Part shown: piece by piece, positions 27,724 through 40,300 of the stretch
Layout: every line of letters starts with the position of its first letter
How positions within the stretch are numbered: the first letter of the stretch is position 1
DNA from: Bigelowiella natans CCMP2755
Taxonomy: Eukaryota > Cercozoa > Chlorarachniophyceae
Direction: 5' to 3'
Assembly: GCA_000320545.1 (NCBI GenBank)
Contig: ADNK01000413.1
Location: forward strand, 1 to 64,000
DNA length: 64,000 nucleotides
Notes under the pieces: model-generated
What the model was told of the DNA's origin: nothing
The model's database searches: none
The model's input: only the letters and a program-made list of their open reading frames with translations
Program-made: the position numbers and the translations under genes

Positions 27724-29459
27724 GAAGATGGCCAGGCACCCATGGCAACTTGAGAGGAAGACAGATGATGAAGAAATGAGATCCGCAGCCCGCCAAAATG
27801 TCATGTACGTTCTGCACTAGGAGCATTGATTTTTTGTTTCATTGACTGGTTGCTGTGCATGTCTAGCTAGCTAGCGATGTCAGCAGTGCGTCGCACCAGC
27901 TGCCTGTCTGCCATCACGATGTGCAAATGAACGGATGCAATGAACAAAATCAAACTTGTTGAATGTGGTCATCCTCATGATGTAGCTGTCCACGGTGCAA
28001 TGCAGCAGCTACGATGCGCACAGCGCTGCAATGCATCGTAGCCAATGTTGAATTTGCGTAGCCAGGCGCTTTCCAACACTGTGTGTCTTTGGCAATTTGT
28101 CAATTCGGCAAATTGCAATGCAATCACAGTGCTAGTCACCATGAGTCACAGAGGCCATGTTGTCGCACGCAAGCAAAATCCCTGATGTTGTCAACAATGT
28201 GTTCAAATTGTCTCTGCTGTGCAGCAACATGTCAACGACAATGCAACTTGCACTCACAATGTCAATGACAATGTGACTTGTGTTTGCACGATGTGTGTTT
28301 TGAAATCAATGATTCATCAAAGCACATTTTTGTAGGTGCATGCTGATGATTTTGAACAGATGGTGTTTGTGAGAATCATGCATTGTCAACAGCTGTGTGT
28401 GTCACATTGTTGACAATGTGTGTTCAGAACACACACTGCTGCAATATGACGCAGTGTCGACAGTGCATGTTTCATGCAAACTCACAGTGCACTCACGAAA
28501 ACGACAAAATGTCAAATTGTCATGATGTTGGCACGAGGCGGCGCTGCATGCTAGTCCAGCACATGGAGCATGCTGGCATGGTTTGCACGTGAGTGTCAAA
28601 TGTTGTGAGAAGCCACATGATGCATGTGTTGCTGCGCTAGTCCACGCATTGATGCTCGACTGTGCAGTCACAGCGAACACTTGCTAGCCTTGTGGAACAA
28701 CACGCATGCATGCATGTGACGACGCGAACGCGCAAGCGCATGTGATGCATGCATGCACTGCCCATCGCATCGTCACAATTTGGAGCGACATGCAACAATG
28801 ATGTTGCGTCACTAAATGCAACAACGCATTGATGACTTGATGACTGCCATCATGGACCGCGCAATGCAATGACGAATGACGACACGGAACCAAACAACGA
28901 CTGAAAACATAGCTAAATGAAGAGAAGCACGACATTGTGCTAGATCCGTCTTGCATTGTGCTAGCCATGACACGGTTGCATAGTGAGGCAATCTAGCAAC
29001 ACAGTGTCATTGCAAATTTAATGCGTGCATGCAACGTGTAGTTGTCATAAAACCATAGAGACAATGCCCTCATAGCTACGTTGCACATCAGAATCACGTC
29101 GCTGTTGTTGTCATTCTGCGTAAACCAATATGCACTATGGCACACGAAGCTAAGCTCGTGCTACGCGTATGCAGGGTGGCACTACGAATACGATGATGCT
29201 CAGAGATTACAAGTCAACAATCTAGGACGCGGCTGATGTGACGCTAGGGCGTGTCATATGCAGCGAGGCCACACATACATTACACATACTTATAAGTGAA
29301 CCATTTTTAGATGTATGTGCAACTACAGATGCGTGATAGTATCGTAAAAAATGAGTCATAGTTGATTACAAAAAGAGACAATGCGTATAGTAAATATCTA
29401 GAGCATTGATTTTGGATATGTTAATCCAGATCTAGCCCACGTCTAAACAGTCGTAGAAA
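27724..29459. other. Convergent 3'-3' spacer, TG/CA-rich and TpA-poor
   Basis: This 1.7-kb spacer separates the 3' ends of the repeat protein and B9D2. Up to about 29.0 kb it is full of TGCA, CATG and GTTG words and poor in TpA: for example 28021-28140 has three TA steps, all in GTAG or CTAG. Its short open frames have no recognisable content and I do not call them genes. Confidence 0.6.
27928..28020 (+). repeat. Dispersed repeat of convergent spacers, copy 1
   Basis: It shares the core GGTCATCCTCATG..GTAGCTG followed by GCAATGCAGC.GCTA with copies at about 34.73 and 41.28 kb, all on the same strand and all in convergent spacers. An upstream ACGGA block is also shared. Confidence 0.65.
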
Positions 29460-30452
29460 TTACGTTGACAACCACAATTGCGCACTTTTCGATTCACCTA
29501 TAGTTGTCCCGTTCGTCTTGATATTTGATGTTATCACCGAGAACTGAAGTGAACGAGAGTACAGATCAGATATTGAACAACGTCAATCCAGAAATTAGAC
29601 ACCTTTACGTGAACGATCCCTTGTGTATGGACATTGTGGGCAATATTCTTAGACGATGCCTTTGCGATGACATCCGGATTCTTCAATTTTGGGAATCCTC
29701 CGACGAAAGAGGCTGCGTAAGGAGCCGTATTTAGTTTTCGAGCAAAAACAGAAAATACACATTAACTGCTTACATGAAATGCTCGTCCAAAAATCTCCCT
29801 GTGGTCTTGAAGTCACAATTTCCACTTCTTGCATTCCAGATGAAAGCGGAACATGGCAAAATCCATATCCAGCTGATTCATATGGTCATTTTGTGTCAGA
29901 TGAAGACGAGATTTGATTTTGGAAGTGGGCACTATTTTTTCATATTTTCTGTCATGAAGTGAAGTGTGTTGAAATTTAATTATTGCCAAACCGAGGTCTA
30001 TCCTATCTTCGTCGTCGATCGAATTCACTTGCACTCTTAATTTTGGCCATCCATGCAATCCAGATGCAGCATATTGCACTTGAATTGGATGATTCAATAC
30101 ACATTTCTTATCAATCTGAAAAAAATGTAGATACATGGTAAGGCACAAGCATTTTTCTTCAAGTAAGTTTGTCCAGTACCATTTCTTCCGCGACCCATGT
30201 AGTCCCGGAAACAAGTCCCTTAACGCATTTCCATTTATCACCTTCAGTGATGAATTTATATTCCACTTGAAGTTCCTGAGTTACTTGCTTGAGAAATAGA
30301 AGATAAAATAGCAATTGGTAATCGTGAAACCTTGCAGCCGAATCCTGAACAGCCCAAAATTTCCCCAATGATTGTAACTGCACAAATAAAGATGTAAATA
30401 CTTCATAAAATCACTAAAAAAGAATGATAGGAATGTGATTACCCAAGGGCAT
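29460..30452 (-). CDS. B9D2: B9 domain protein 2, ciliary transition zone
   Basis: B9D2 is part of the MKS/B9 complex that gates the ciliary transition zone. Small exons read in order on the minus strand. A four-codon start exon (ATG at 30450-30452) leads to VTIIGEILGCSGFGCK. Next is LQVEYKFITEGDKWKCVKG, then NHPIQVQYAASGLHGWPKL, then SAGYGFCHVPLSSGMQEVEI. The last exons carry AASFVGGFPKLKNPDVIAK and HVKFSVITSN. The HPI..GLHGWP and GYGFCHVP motifs are diagnostic and favour B9D2 over B9D1. The total, about 190 residues, is near the usual 175. The last exon, with its TAA at 29460-29462, is the least certain part. A second ciliary gene within 7 kb of DYNC2H1 is notable. Confidence 0.8.
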
Positions 30453-31322
30453 CCTATGTGTGCATGCAGTGAGCGACTCAGTGAATTAGGCTGGGAAAAT
30501 TCTTTCTGGCTATGAGGGCTCCATGTAAAGCAGAGAGTTGCCCGTTTTTGGTCTGTAAGACACGAGGTGTCGTTGCTCTTCCTCCTCTACGATCCCTTTT
30601 TGCTGCTTCTCCTGTGGGAGTACTAGTCAGTTACTGATGACTGCTCAGTTAGATCTGTAGTTCTCCCGAGAGTCTCGAAGAATTTTCAAAAGACTTTGTC
30701 CGTTTGTTGCTCCTTTTTCTTTTTTTCTGGAAGAGATTTCTCGCAACATTTTCCGTTAGAAACTTATGAGGTACCGGTACTCTGAGAGATCACCCTGTAC
30801 ACAAGTCGCATGGACTTGCGGATTTTCTCAATTTCTCCAAAATTTCAGTGATCACATCCCTCACGAGAGTCTCCAGAGCCTTTGATTTGTACCCCACCTA
30901 AAAGGGCGTCTGACTCATACCCCACCCTCACCGTGAAAGGCCCTGCCTTTTTTGATGCCTCTGTCACCACGAGAATACATCTCTCATGTCGCGTCTAAAC
31001 AGATCCCCAACGTTTTAGCCAAAAGAACATGACAATTCTGTGGTGTCACAGACCGGTGGTCTAATTATTTGGTCAAACCCGGACCAATATTTGTCGATAA
31101 TGTGAATTATCCGTTGTCGTAAGAGAGATATTGGAGTAGATTCCGTTTTCACAGAGCACTTCAATTTCACCCACAAGTTTCGAACACTGGAGCCCCCCCT
31201 GGCTAGCTGGCCAGCGTCATCTACTCCATCGGGTAAAAGGTAGCAAGCACGAAAAGGGCTTCCTGGTAATTTGTTACTCATCATATAACTTCATACTGTG
31301 TCCAGATGACGCAGGCCCAGAT
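30453..31322. promoter_or_regulatory. Divergent spacer between B9D2 and the lipase gene
   Basis: This 870-bp 5'-5' spacer holds the promoters of both genes. It has T-rich and CTC/GAG-rich patches (30600-30960) but no repeat and no open frame I can support. Confidence 0.4.
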
Positions 31323-32416
31323 ATGGTCCCAGATACCTTCGACATTCGAAAGCAGTCTCGAGGCTGCAAGCGCGAAAGACGAATGGCTCTACTGCTATTC
31401 TTGATCATTGGGATGTTTTCCTATCAGCATCAATTCTTTCCTCAGCAGAACTCTGGTAGGAATCTGGGAGCCTTAGGAGATGTTGTTCGCGGTCCTATCA
31501 AAGTTTTGTCCGGTCTGCCAGCTGTACGGGCTGTCGGGAAGGGACTTCGAAACAAGGACTATGTTTTTGACCACCTCACAACGCAAGTAAAGAAGATGGT
31601 GCCCAAGACTCGTTTTCGCGATCGTAGCAGAACTGTGCGATCTGTAGAGCACATGAATCGTCTACTTAACCGCCTGCCCCTCAAGAAGCTCTCTGTGAAA
31701 GGCCAGGGTAATGATGCTAGCATTACTCACCAGCCTGTCTCTGTCTGAGAAGTTTATTGCGTCATCAGGTGATACTGCCGCGAACTTACGCTCTCATCCG
31801 GTTCTAAAGATAATGCGGCAGCGGATTGAAAAGGGCTACAGGTTGCGATTTTCCCTGTCTGGATTCAGGAACACGGCATATGCTCACTGAATTGTAACTG
31901 TGCAGGCCTGGACAAATGCGAGATGGGAATAAAATTGCATTGGCTATTGAGGGAGGTGGTATGCGTGGAGCTGTTTCAGCCGGAATGGCACATGCCGTCT
32001 CTGTCCTGGGTCTAAATGATGCTATCGATTGCGTGTACGGCAGCTCTGCGGTATGTGTCAGTAACTGAGAAAGAAGGGCAAAGGAAGTACACTGATAAAT
32101 CGTTGTACTGCTTTTTCCAGGGTAGTATTGTTGGTGCGTATTTTGTGTCACGTCAATGGCGGGCAACAGGGATTTACAGAGATCTCCTTCCATGTGCCAA
32201 AGATAGATTTTTGGACATCCGGCATCTCATCCCAGCGCTTGTTCCCTCCCGTGGGCTTGAGTCGCGCGCGGAGTTAGAAGAAGTGTCACCTCTAAAATCG
32301 GGATGGAGAGGGGGAGGTCTTGGAGAGGTTTTCAACCTTACATTCCTTCTAGAAGATATTATGGGTATAGCACACACAAAAGATATTATACGCTTCCCTC
32401 CCTCATCTATTCACTG

Positions 32417-32453
<37 letters not shown>

Positions 32454-32490
32454 CATACATATTTGCTAAATATTACCTAACATTAACTCT

Positions 32491-32559
<69 letters not shown>

Positions 32560-34185
32560 CGTGGTGTAAACGATATCCAGGAAATGCGGGTCATTATCCT
32601 CTTGATTGGGAAACTTTTGTCCGTAACAACGAACACCAGGTTTGTTATCTCTCCTTTACATTTCATGTGATGATGATCAAAACGTTGTGATTATACACAT
32701 GCCCAATTCGATCATCATTAACTCCACCCTTTCTTACATTTAAACAGCCCCTCCATATAGTCGCTGCAGCTCCTTTGACCCGGCGTTCAGTGCGCCTTAC
32801 ACAGCAGGACGGGCATTTCGATTCACTTTCTGAGTTGTTTTCTTGTATGAGGGCCTCTATGTGCGTCCCCGGGCTTGCCGGACCACCGCAGTATCTTGAG
32901 CCACATCAATCAGGCAGCCATCTTCACCATCTCGGGGAGGATTGGGGAGCTATGTCTGGACGATGCGAACCTCTCGTATGTGTATAATTCAAATTTCTCC
33001 CCACCATTTACTGAGGAAGTTAGTAAAGCTTAAAACAAAAACATACTATGTTGGCAGGTTGACGCCTTACTGTATGAGCCGATTCCTTATCGCCAGGCCG
33101 TGAAAGACGGAGCAACACATGTGTTGGTGAGAATACATCGAGTTTCGTACATAATATGCGATCTCTTGAAGCCATAGTGACGTGACCCCAAAAAAATAAA
33201 TAGGTTTTAAGGACGCGAGCAGAGGATGCGGAGGTCCTGGGAGAAACGAATGCTGGCGGGATATGGGAGCACCATATCTGCGACAACTATTTCAAGCGAT
33301 ATGGATTGCACAATGCTGCCCAGTTCATGAAGCAGTTGGGAGATAAAAGGATCTATGCAGAGGATGTTCTCACGTTCGATTCTGCTGCAAACGGGGACTG
33401 TGTGCAACCACCGGCACCCTTTGGCGAGAGGAAGCAAACGATGAAACAGACATTCATCATGAATATGGTGCCACCGGAGGGGTAGTATATCAACAATTAA
33501 ATGGGAGAACTTAAAAGGTATAACGAGGGGTACGACTGATGATCTCATTTGTTGTTATTGTTTCTAGTTGCTCCGTAACAGAGATGGAAATGGATCGTGA
33601 AAAGATCCTTCTTGGACTTAGAAAAGGGTAAAGAAGAAGACAAAATTTTCGTAGTAAAGTCGGTTGTTGAACGAAAACCTCACTTCATTCGGTATTTGGC
33701 CGGAAATATGTAGGTTTGCTGCTGCGTTTGACGCTCTTGCCACAGACGAGCAACTAGCAGCAGCAGGAGGATCTGGAAACCGAGCCGCTGAGGAGGCATT
33801 TCCAGAGAGCTGTATGCTGTCTGAATATGACTTTACTGTGCAAGCACGGGAGAGGCTTCTCGAAGCTGGTGTAAAGGTAGATGATGATGATGATGTCGGT
33901 GACGATGATGATATGAAATAATTCCAAATGAGGGCGGCTATTCTTTAATTTATGAACTGAAATTTTTAAATGATATCACAGATTTATAAAGAAACCGATC
34001 GTAATTCACGCCTGCTAAAAGTTCTAGATGCAGCCTCATCCCTGGCCACTATGCCAATACGAGCACCTTATTCTCTTTTCACGAAGCTGCGTGATCGTAG
34101 ACGTGAGAGGAAACTTAGCAACAAGAGAATGCACCTGTCGAAGGAAGGACAAGTTGCTCATATTCCTGCTGATCCTGCAAGCTAG
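31323..34185 (+). CDS. Patatin-like phospholipase with N-terminal membrane anchor
   Basis: This is a Ser-Asp dyad lipid acyl hydrolase. Exon 1 (31323-31707) encodes a basic start and a hydrophobic anchor, MALLLFLIIGMFSYQ. Exon 2 is 31769-31841. Exon 3 (31906-32050) carries the oxyanion loop IEGGGMRGAVSAGM and the start of the nucleophile elbow. The elbow GSSAGSIVGAYF is split by the intron before exon 4 (32121-32364). Exon 5 is 32581-32639. Later exons carry LHIVAAAPLTRRSV, then VDALLYEPIPYRQAVKDGAT with the likely catalytic Asp, then THVLVLRTR. The last exon ends at TAG 34183-34185. All checked junctions keep frame. An alternative start at 31383 would leave just the anchor at the N-terminus. 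The substrate is unknown; the motif order is that of bacterial-type patatins. Confidence 0.8.
32418..32450. repeat. (AT)n microsatellite in the lipase gene
   Basis: An AT run in the intron before exon 5. A second block, (AC)n then (AT)n at 32492-32555, follows in the same intron. Confidence 0.9.
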
Positions 34186-34729
34186 TCGTCAATAAAGCTG
34201 TTACAGTAAACACAGAGATTCAAGACAAAGCTTCGGCCATTAATATATTTGGATACAATTAAACTAATTGTTCAGCAACTTGTGTAGCTAGCTAGTAGCA
34301 CAGTGTACACAGCAAGAAGTATGTACAGATTATATATCGCAGCAATACATGTCCACGTATCGTTGTCATTACATTTATACTTTAAAAAAACTTTGATTTA
34401 AAGATCTCACTTTTGTTTGTTCTCACTATAAATGTCAAACATTGTGTTCATCTTGTGCGCACGCCTTGCACAGTCCATGCACTACGATACTCTAGATACT
34501 GCTACGTACATCATTGTAGCTATCTTAAATCATGTAAAATGAAGTAGAGTCTTTTTTCATACGGTCATTGTAGCACATATTTGACACATTGCTACGACTA
34601 GCTATGCCAGTCGTGGCCATTCGTGCCGTATGACACTGTGGCATCGACTCTTAGCTCATCTGACTTGTGAGACGGGTGTAGTTAATCGAAATGATTACAT
34701 TTGCATCTGTTGACTTATCTAGTTGTACG

Positions 34730-34810
34730 AGACGGATGTAGCGCATTGATTAAATCTTTTCAAGGGTCATCCTAATGTAGCTACATGTGCAATGCAGCGG
34801 CTGCACGCTT
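34730..34810 (+). repeat. Dispersed repeat of convergent spacers, copy 2
   Basis: It shares GAGACGGATGTAG, then GGTCATCCTAATGTAGCTAC and GCAATGCAGCGGCT with the copies near 27.93 and 41.28 kb. Where this copy reads CCTAATG the other two read CCTCATG, a TA/CA difference. A partial duplicate of its start lies just upstream near 34,668. Confidence 0.65.
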
Positions 34811-35005
34811 GTGTTGTGTCTGTTTGTTTCCATCTGATGACTTGCATGCACAGCGCTCATTAGATTGTGTTTGTTAGTTTGTGCAATTGTGTGTGTCATG
34901 CTAGCGCTTGAGGAGGCCTAGCTAGCTAGCTAGAGGCGTTGATGATCGATGATGCTGCGCGCGCGCGACGTAAATGTACTACTAGCACATATCTACTATA
35001 TAAAT

Positions 35006-35016
35006 AGAATATACAT

Positions 35017-35078
<62 letters not shown>

Positions 35079-35079
35079 A
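35006..35079. repeat. (AC)n(AT)n(GT)n perfect palindrome
   Basis: AC units, AT units and GT units in this order make one self-complementary block of about 70 bp that could extrude as a cruciform. Confidence 0.85.
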
Positions 35080-35484
35080 TTGTGTACATTAGTACACGTG
35101 TATGTGCGTGTTACATGCACACATACAGAGAGTTAGTTATTACGCTGTGCTCGATATGTACAACCTAGACAGTAACTGTGACTATTTAGTGTGTGCTTCT
35201 TACTATAGGCAGGTACTGCGTGGAGAATACAGAATGATATTTACTACTAAAATATTTATTTATCATAATAATAGTCTCAATTAGTCGCCCCCGCTAAACC
35301 CCTTATCTCGGGTTCATCTATCTCACAGCAATGCCTTACATATCGGCCTAAATGCATATTTTTTTGTATGCTTTATTGTGTGCCATGTTGTTTTCATTAT
35401 TTTATCACTCTCCCAAACAATTTACATGTGATGGAAGGTGGAAGGATTTATTCGCGCTCCCATTTTTTAAAAATTAGAACATCT

Positions 35485-36615
35485 TCAATTGTCACCAGAA
35501 TTCGACACATAAGGCTTCGATGCCTTCGCACTGATGTGCTTCTTAAGATCTTCGATCTCTTTACGCATCATCTTCATTTTTTCTTCCTGCTCTGCGCATT
35601 TCTTTTTGAGCTGGTCTCTATCGGCTTGAAGCTTCATGTAGGCCTCGCTTATGTCCTGCTGCTGCCGGTACCTAGGTTCATTTAAATACCGGACGCCAAT
35701 ATCCATTGACTTGGGCTCCGGATTAGACTTGATCATCCAGTCGAAGATCCAGTCATCCCGATATGCACAATTCTTAAAGAGCTCAGAGAAGAGGGAACGA
35801 AGGTATATGTAGTTTGGTTTTTGGGAGAAGCGGAGCTCTTTGCAGTAGTTGAGGTACAGTGCGAACTCCTTTGGGAAACCCTTGCAGAGGGCCTCGACAG
35901 GGATGGATTCCTTGCGGTTTCCAATCTTATCGTATTTCTCCTGTTTGGTACGAGCTTTTAGGCCCTGCCATGGGAGTTTACCCAGGTTAAAATACATGAG
36001 CATATAGCCTAGAGATTCTAAATCATCACGTCTGCTCTGCTCTATTCCATGATGGGTGCAGATGCTGGCGTAGCGAGGAGTTCCTGTGAATTTTTTTTTG
36101 TCTCGGTACCGAATGTGCTCGAGTGTGGTCGGATGCATGTAGCGCTTACTTAATCCCATATCGATGGCAAAGAGGATTTTCTTGTTGCTGTTTCTGCCCA
36201 TAAGGAAATTGTCTGGTTTGATGTCACGGTGGAGGAAGAAGCATTTGTGCACGTGCTCAATACGATCAATCAACTGAATCGCAAGCATTAGTATCGTCTT
36301 CATGCTAAATTTACGACCGCATTTTGTATATAAAGATTCCAAGCTCTCCCCTAGAAGATCCATGACCATAACGTTGCATTTGCCAGCAGTGCCACACCAA
36401 TGCACGTTTGGAATGCCTGTTCCAGATTCTAAAGCTCTGTAAACTTTGTATTCGTACGTGAGCTGAGGATACTTTGTGTTTTTATTTTCCAATTTTATGG
36501 CCACAGGCTCCTTGGTTCGGACATTTTCTCCTAAATATATATCACCAAAGGAGCCGCTGCCGATTTTGTGCTTCATGCGATACTTCGTCTTGTTTCCTAT
36601 CAAAATCTCCGCCAT
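35485..36615 (-). CDS. Casein kinase 1 family Ser/Thr kinase, DMG variant
   Basis: This is a single-exon kinase of 376 residues. The glycine loop [15 protein letters not shown] lies at residues 18-32 and the catalytic loop [12 protein letters not shown] at about 129. The CK1-specific [20 protein letters not shown] replaces the APE motif of other kinases. [20 protein letters not shown] follows. The catalytic domain ends near residue 300, and a predicted coiled coil ([19 protein letters not shown]) forms most of the tail. Unusually the magnesium-binding DFG motif reads DMG ([10 protein letters not shown]); HRD and the lysine of VAIKLE are intact, so activity is likely. The DMG and the substitutions in the SINTHLG-type segment suggest a divergent paralogue. 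It is divergent from the next gene. Confidence 0.92.
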   Translation of the reverse strand: MAEILIGNKTKYRMKHKIGSGSFGDIYLGENVRTKEPVAIKLENKNTKYPQLTYEYKVYRALESGTGIPNVHWCGTAGKCNVMVMDLLGESLESLYTKCGRKFSMKTILMLAIQLIDRIEHVHKCFFLHRDIKPDNFLMGRNSNKKILFAIDMGLSKRYMHPTTLEHIRYRDKKKFTGTPRYASICTHHGIEQSRRDDLESLGYMLMYFNLGKLPWQGLKARTKQEKYDKIGNRKESIPVEALCKGFPKEFALYLNYCKELRFSQKPNYIYLRSLFSELFKNCAYRDDWIFDWMIKSNPEPKSMDIGVRYLNEPRYRQQQDISEAYMKLQADRDQLKKKCAEQEEKMKMMRKEIEDLKKHISAKASKPYVSNSGDN

Positions 36616-37178
36616 CCTTGCTTTTCCTGAAAGCCTATGTGCTATCGATACTCTTTGTTGACTTCCAATTGCCCCCTTTGTCCCCCAGTGGACCGGCAGT
36701 AAAGCAGCACAAGGGGTTGGCGGCTTTTTGAAAGGGGTCGGGGCTACGACCTAAATGATGTGTGTCATTGTCCAGGCTCATGCCAAAAAAAGTCGGTACA
36801 GCACCCAACTATCGCCTATTTCTCCCCCGACTACCTTGTCGCATCAGGAAATCCTGCTGGAATATCAAATTAAAGGATTTTCCTCGAGGAAATTCCAGTG
36901 TACAAGGCTATCCCTGGCTAATTCCCCAAGACGGAAAGGAAGAGACGCCTACTTTTCCCATCACCCAGGAGAGAGTTGTAGCTCGCTTTTCCGTCCGAAA
37001 TACGCTTGATATCCCTGTCGCAGATACAGAACAGTCTTGATTTAAACTAAAGATGCTCTATCGTCATCGGAACGGGAACAAGTCGAATAGATCAGGCAGA
37101 ATGGCAGACGTGGCCTAGGCTGCATCTGCTCACCAAGGCTACTCGACCAGTAACTCTTTCTGCTGATGTAAAACTATA

Positions 37179-37230
<52 letters not shown>

Positions 37231-37245
37231 TACCTGTATAATTAT

Positions 37246-37282
<37 letters not shown>

Positions 37283-37346
37283 TCAAGCGAGTTTTTGGAT
37301 GTGTTGGAATAGATAAGAACCCCATTGGCACAAGGCGGAAAGCAAA
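36616..37346. promoter_or_regulatory. Divergent spacer between CK1 and the putative glycosyltransferase
   Basis: This 5'-5' spacer must hold both promoters. Open frames at 36755-37040 are short, overlap each other and resemble nothing known, so I leave them out. An AT-rich palindromic block lies at 37173-37281. Confidence 0.4.
37173..37281. repeat. (AT)n blocks flanked by inverted AGGGTTTATAT arms
   Basis: An AT run of about 45 bp is bracketed by TAGGGTTTAT and its complement ATAAACCCTA, then a second AT run. The whole is self-complementary. The arms contain the AGGGTTT heptamer known from plant-type telomeres, once per arm. Confidence 0.7.
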
Positions 37347-38209
37347 ATGGGATCTGACACTGCTAAAGCGTCCAGGAGAATACCATTTATGGCGATGACC
37401 TCGATCTCCGCAGCAACGCGGAAGATGCAGTCACTAGGTCACTATTTCTAGTATATTTCTATCTTCAGCTGTGTTAAGCTTCGTTGTAATAATGTAGGAT
37501 TGGGAATTGTCGTACTCCCATTATTTTTCCTCCTCGTTATGATCTTGGGGTTTCCAACTTCAAGGGGAGAGTTTATGATGAACACCGCTACGGCAGGAAG
37601 CAACAGTGGGCCAGAGGTAAAGCAGGCCATTGATCTCGTCATCTTTGCGGCCACGATGTACCCGAACATCTCAACTCCGAGATTTAAGGAAGTAAGTTTT
37701 ATCAAGTGTCGTAGCAGAGCAGTGCTCGTAGTAGACGCCATTCACTTGGCATTTGAGTACAACCACTTTAAGAATTTAAGGTGTGAATCTGCTCTTTCAA
37801 TGTTAGTCTATCGCATCAATTAAAAATGCCCGCGATGCTGGCTTCAATGTCGCCGTCTGCGACAACTCTCCCAGTGAGGAAGTGCGGCAAATAATGCGTA
37901 AGGCAGGAGCCGTTGTTAGAAAGCAATCGAAAAAAGGTCAATGAAATGAATGACACTAGAGCATATCTTTTGAATGAATACGAATAGGGAAGGGGAAATA
38001 TGCCATTGTTTCAGCTTGCGTGAAAGTAGAAATTGACAAAATGATAATGAATACAAAGGCAAGAAAGGCGTAGGTTTGAGAGAGGCGCTGGAGCTTGCAG
38101 CACGCATGGTTAAGGGGAAGAATAACCACGCCATCCTTGCTTTCCAGGTGTGTGAGAAAATTTCCTTCCTGAATCTGACATTATGTTCCTTAGTCACGTA
38201 CAAATTTGA

Positions 38210-38250
<41 letters not shown>

Positions 38251-38476
38251 ATGTTCGTGCGTTTGTGTTGTGAATGAAGGAATTAGAGAAAGGAGATATG
38301 CCATTGCACTGGGATTTTATCAGAAAGGTTGTTCTCGGCATCACTACCTCTTGTTGTGAAACCGTTCTGTGGTAGAGAGACACATATCCAATACTTAATG
38401 AACACACGTTAATCTTGCACATGCAATTCATATAAGTTTTACATTATTTATATTTAATATATATCAATCAATACAT

Positions 38477-38524
<48 letters not shown>

Positions 38525-38530
38525 TATGTG

Positions 38531-38574
<44 letters not shown>

Positions 38575-40159
38575 CGTGTTTGTGTGTGCGTGTTATATGT
38601 AGAGGATGGAATATCTGCGTGCTGACATCGCCGTGCCTAAAAGAGATGACTCGTACTTCGGGAAAACGTAATTATTTCATTGTCAGAAAGATGATGATCT
38701 TCACATTCTTCTGCGGCTCCTTCATTTGTTTGCTGCTCACTTACTACCAACACTGTTAGGTATCCGATTGGCCAGTACCACTCCGAATCATTTGGTTGTT
38801 GTCTGTGTGGAACCCTGCATTCTCTCCCCCTCCCCCCCCTCCCCCCCCTCACCGCCCCTTGTTTGTATTCCCTTCGTCGTGTCTAGTTTTGCCTTTTACA
38901 CGTTTGCCAATGTTAATTAAAGTATCCAACTGCATTTTGGAAAGGAATAAGCTTGTAAGTATGAAAAATAGCAAGATGACGTAAACCGTGAACCTAATAA
39001 CAGGCGCAGCATACCTTAATGCAATGGCTCGCGAGAAGCTGAGGATGGTTGGGATGTCTGGATCTAGCAATGACGGCCTCGACAGTGACCAGAATTATCG
39101 CTTTCCCAATGCTGCTGCTCACAAAAGCAAGTCCGGTTCTAGTGGTGGAAGAAACAGAACTGCGAATAAGTACTACAGTAGCAGCAAATGGCAGGACATC
39201 GACTGGCTGTTTGGGCCCTTTGCGTTCAGAAAGGTGGTGGTGATGATGGCGATATTGCTTCTAGTTTATCAGGGAGCTACGCAACGATAATAACGATCAT
39301 GATGATGATGACGATGAATAGTAATGAATAATAATGATGAAGACGACAACGATGATGATGCTGGTCGAGATTCCAGTGCTGTGCATTTTAGATATTAACG
39401 GCACAAAAGTAAGGCATGTGAGTACGGCAGGAATGGGCCGACTTCTGGTTACGCTATGATGGTAGCTTGTGGGATGCTCAGGTTTTCTAATAGTATTTGC
39501 CAGCAATAATACATATATGAGACAGCCGCACCTCATTTCCGACTAGATTTCAGTTTCTACTACAAGCAGCACTCACGCAGCACTTCTTCGTTTCTGCCAC
39601 CATACCACGATGAATACAATTGTTACTCGCAAAGCAGTAAAGGGATCGAGTTTAAATAGTTTGGACATCTGTAGATGATGAGTCAACGAATAATAAGAGG
39701 GTCCTTTTTGTTTTTTTATAACTATCTTTCAGATCTTGCCTATGGTATATGCCATTCGGAGTGGTGCGAAGATTATCTCTGTGGAGGTTCTGTTAAGACG
39801 TATTAGGGAACTTGTGTCAAATCGAGTCTCGTGGTTTAAATTATTATTTTTTCCAGGTGGAGTTTAAAGCAAGTGTAATGATGCACGATGAGGAGGAAGG
39901 AAATCCAAAGTGATGATGCGTGATGATGATGATAATAATAATAATGATGATAACGAAGTTGATATCGATAATTATGGTGATATAGATGATGATGATGTCG
40001 TTGAGAATAAAACAAAATAAGGACCAATTGCAAGTATTTCTTGATAATGTTTCTGTTATAATAGTTTTCCTTTGCAAAATATTAAATTGTATTTCCTATC
40101 ACCGATAACTTGTTAAGACAGAAAGCTGAATAATTGACAGATTTTAGTTGTTGTCCCAC

Positions 40160-40196
<37 letters not shown>

Positions 40197-40254
40197 ATGC
40201 TCCATACTATTTACATTTTCGTCTCCCCCCCTCCCCCCCTTTCTGTGCGCGCGT

Positions 40255-40300
<46 letters not shown>

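Larger units (their letters stand above)
34186..35484. other. Convergent 3'-3' spacer between lipase and CK1
   Basis: It is again rich in GCTAGC, TGCA and CTAG words (34,260-34,960), with a four-fold CTAG tandem near 34,917-34,933. It contains a dispersed repeat copy and a long AC/AT/GT palindrome. I see no gene. Confidence 0.6.

Noticed and set aside
26133-27804. Long minus-strand and alternative-frame open frames over the KEAEK repeat
   Set aside because: They are shadows produced by the repeat's codon periodicity; only the + frame continues into the non-repetitive part of the protein.
28083-28968. Cys/His-rich short open frames in the convergent island
   Set aside because: They occur on both strands, lack a consistent start and have the composition of the TG/CA-rich background.
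36755-37040. Two overlapping open frames upstream of the putative glycosyltransferase
   Set aside because: They have no recognisable motif, they overlap in different frames and they lie in the divergent promoter spacer.
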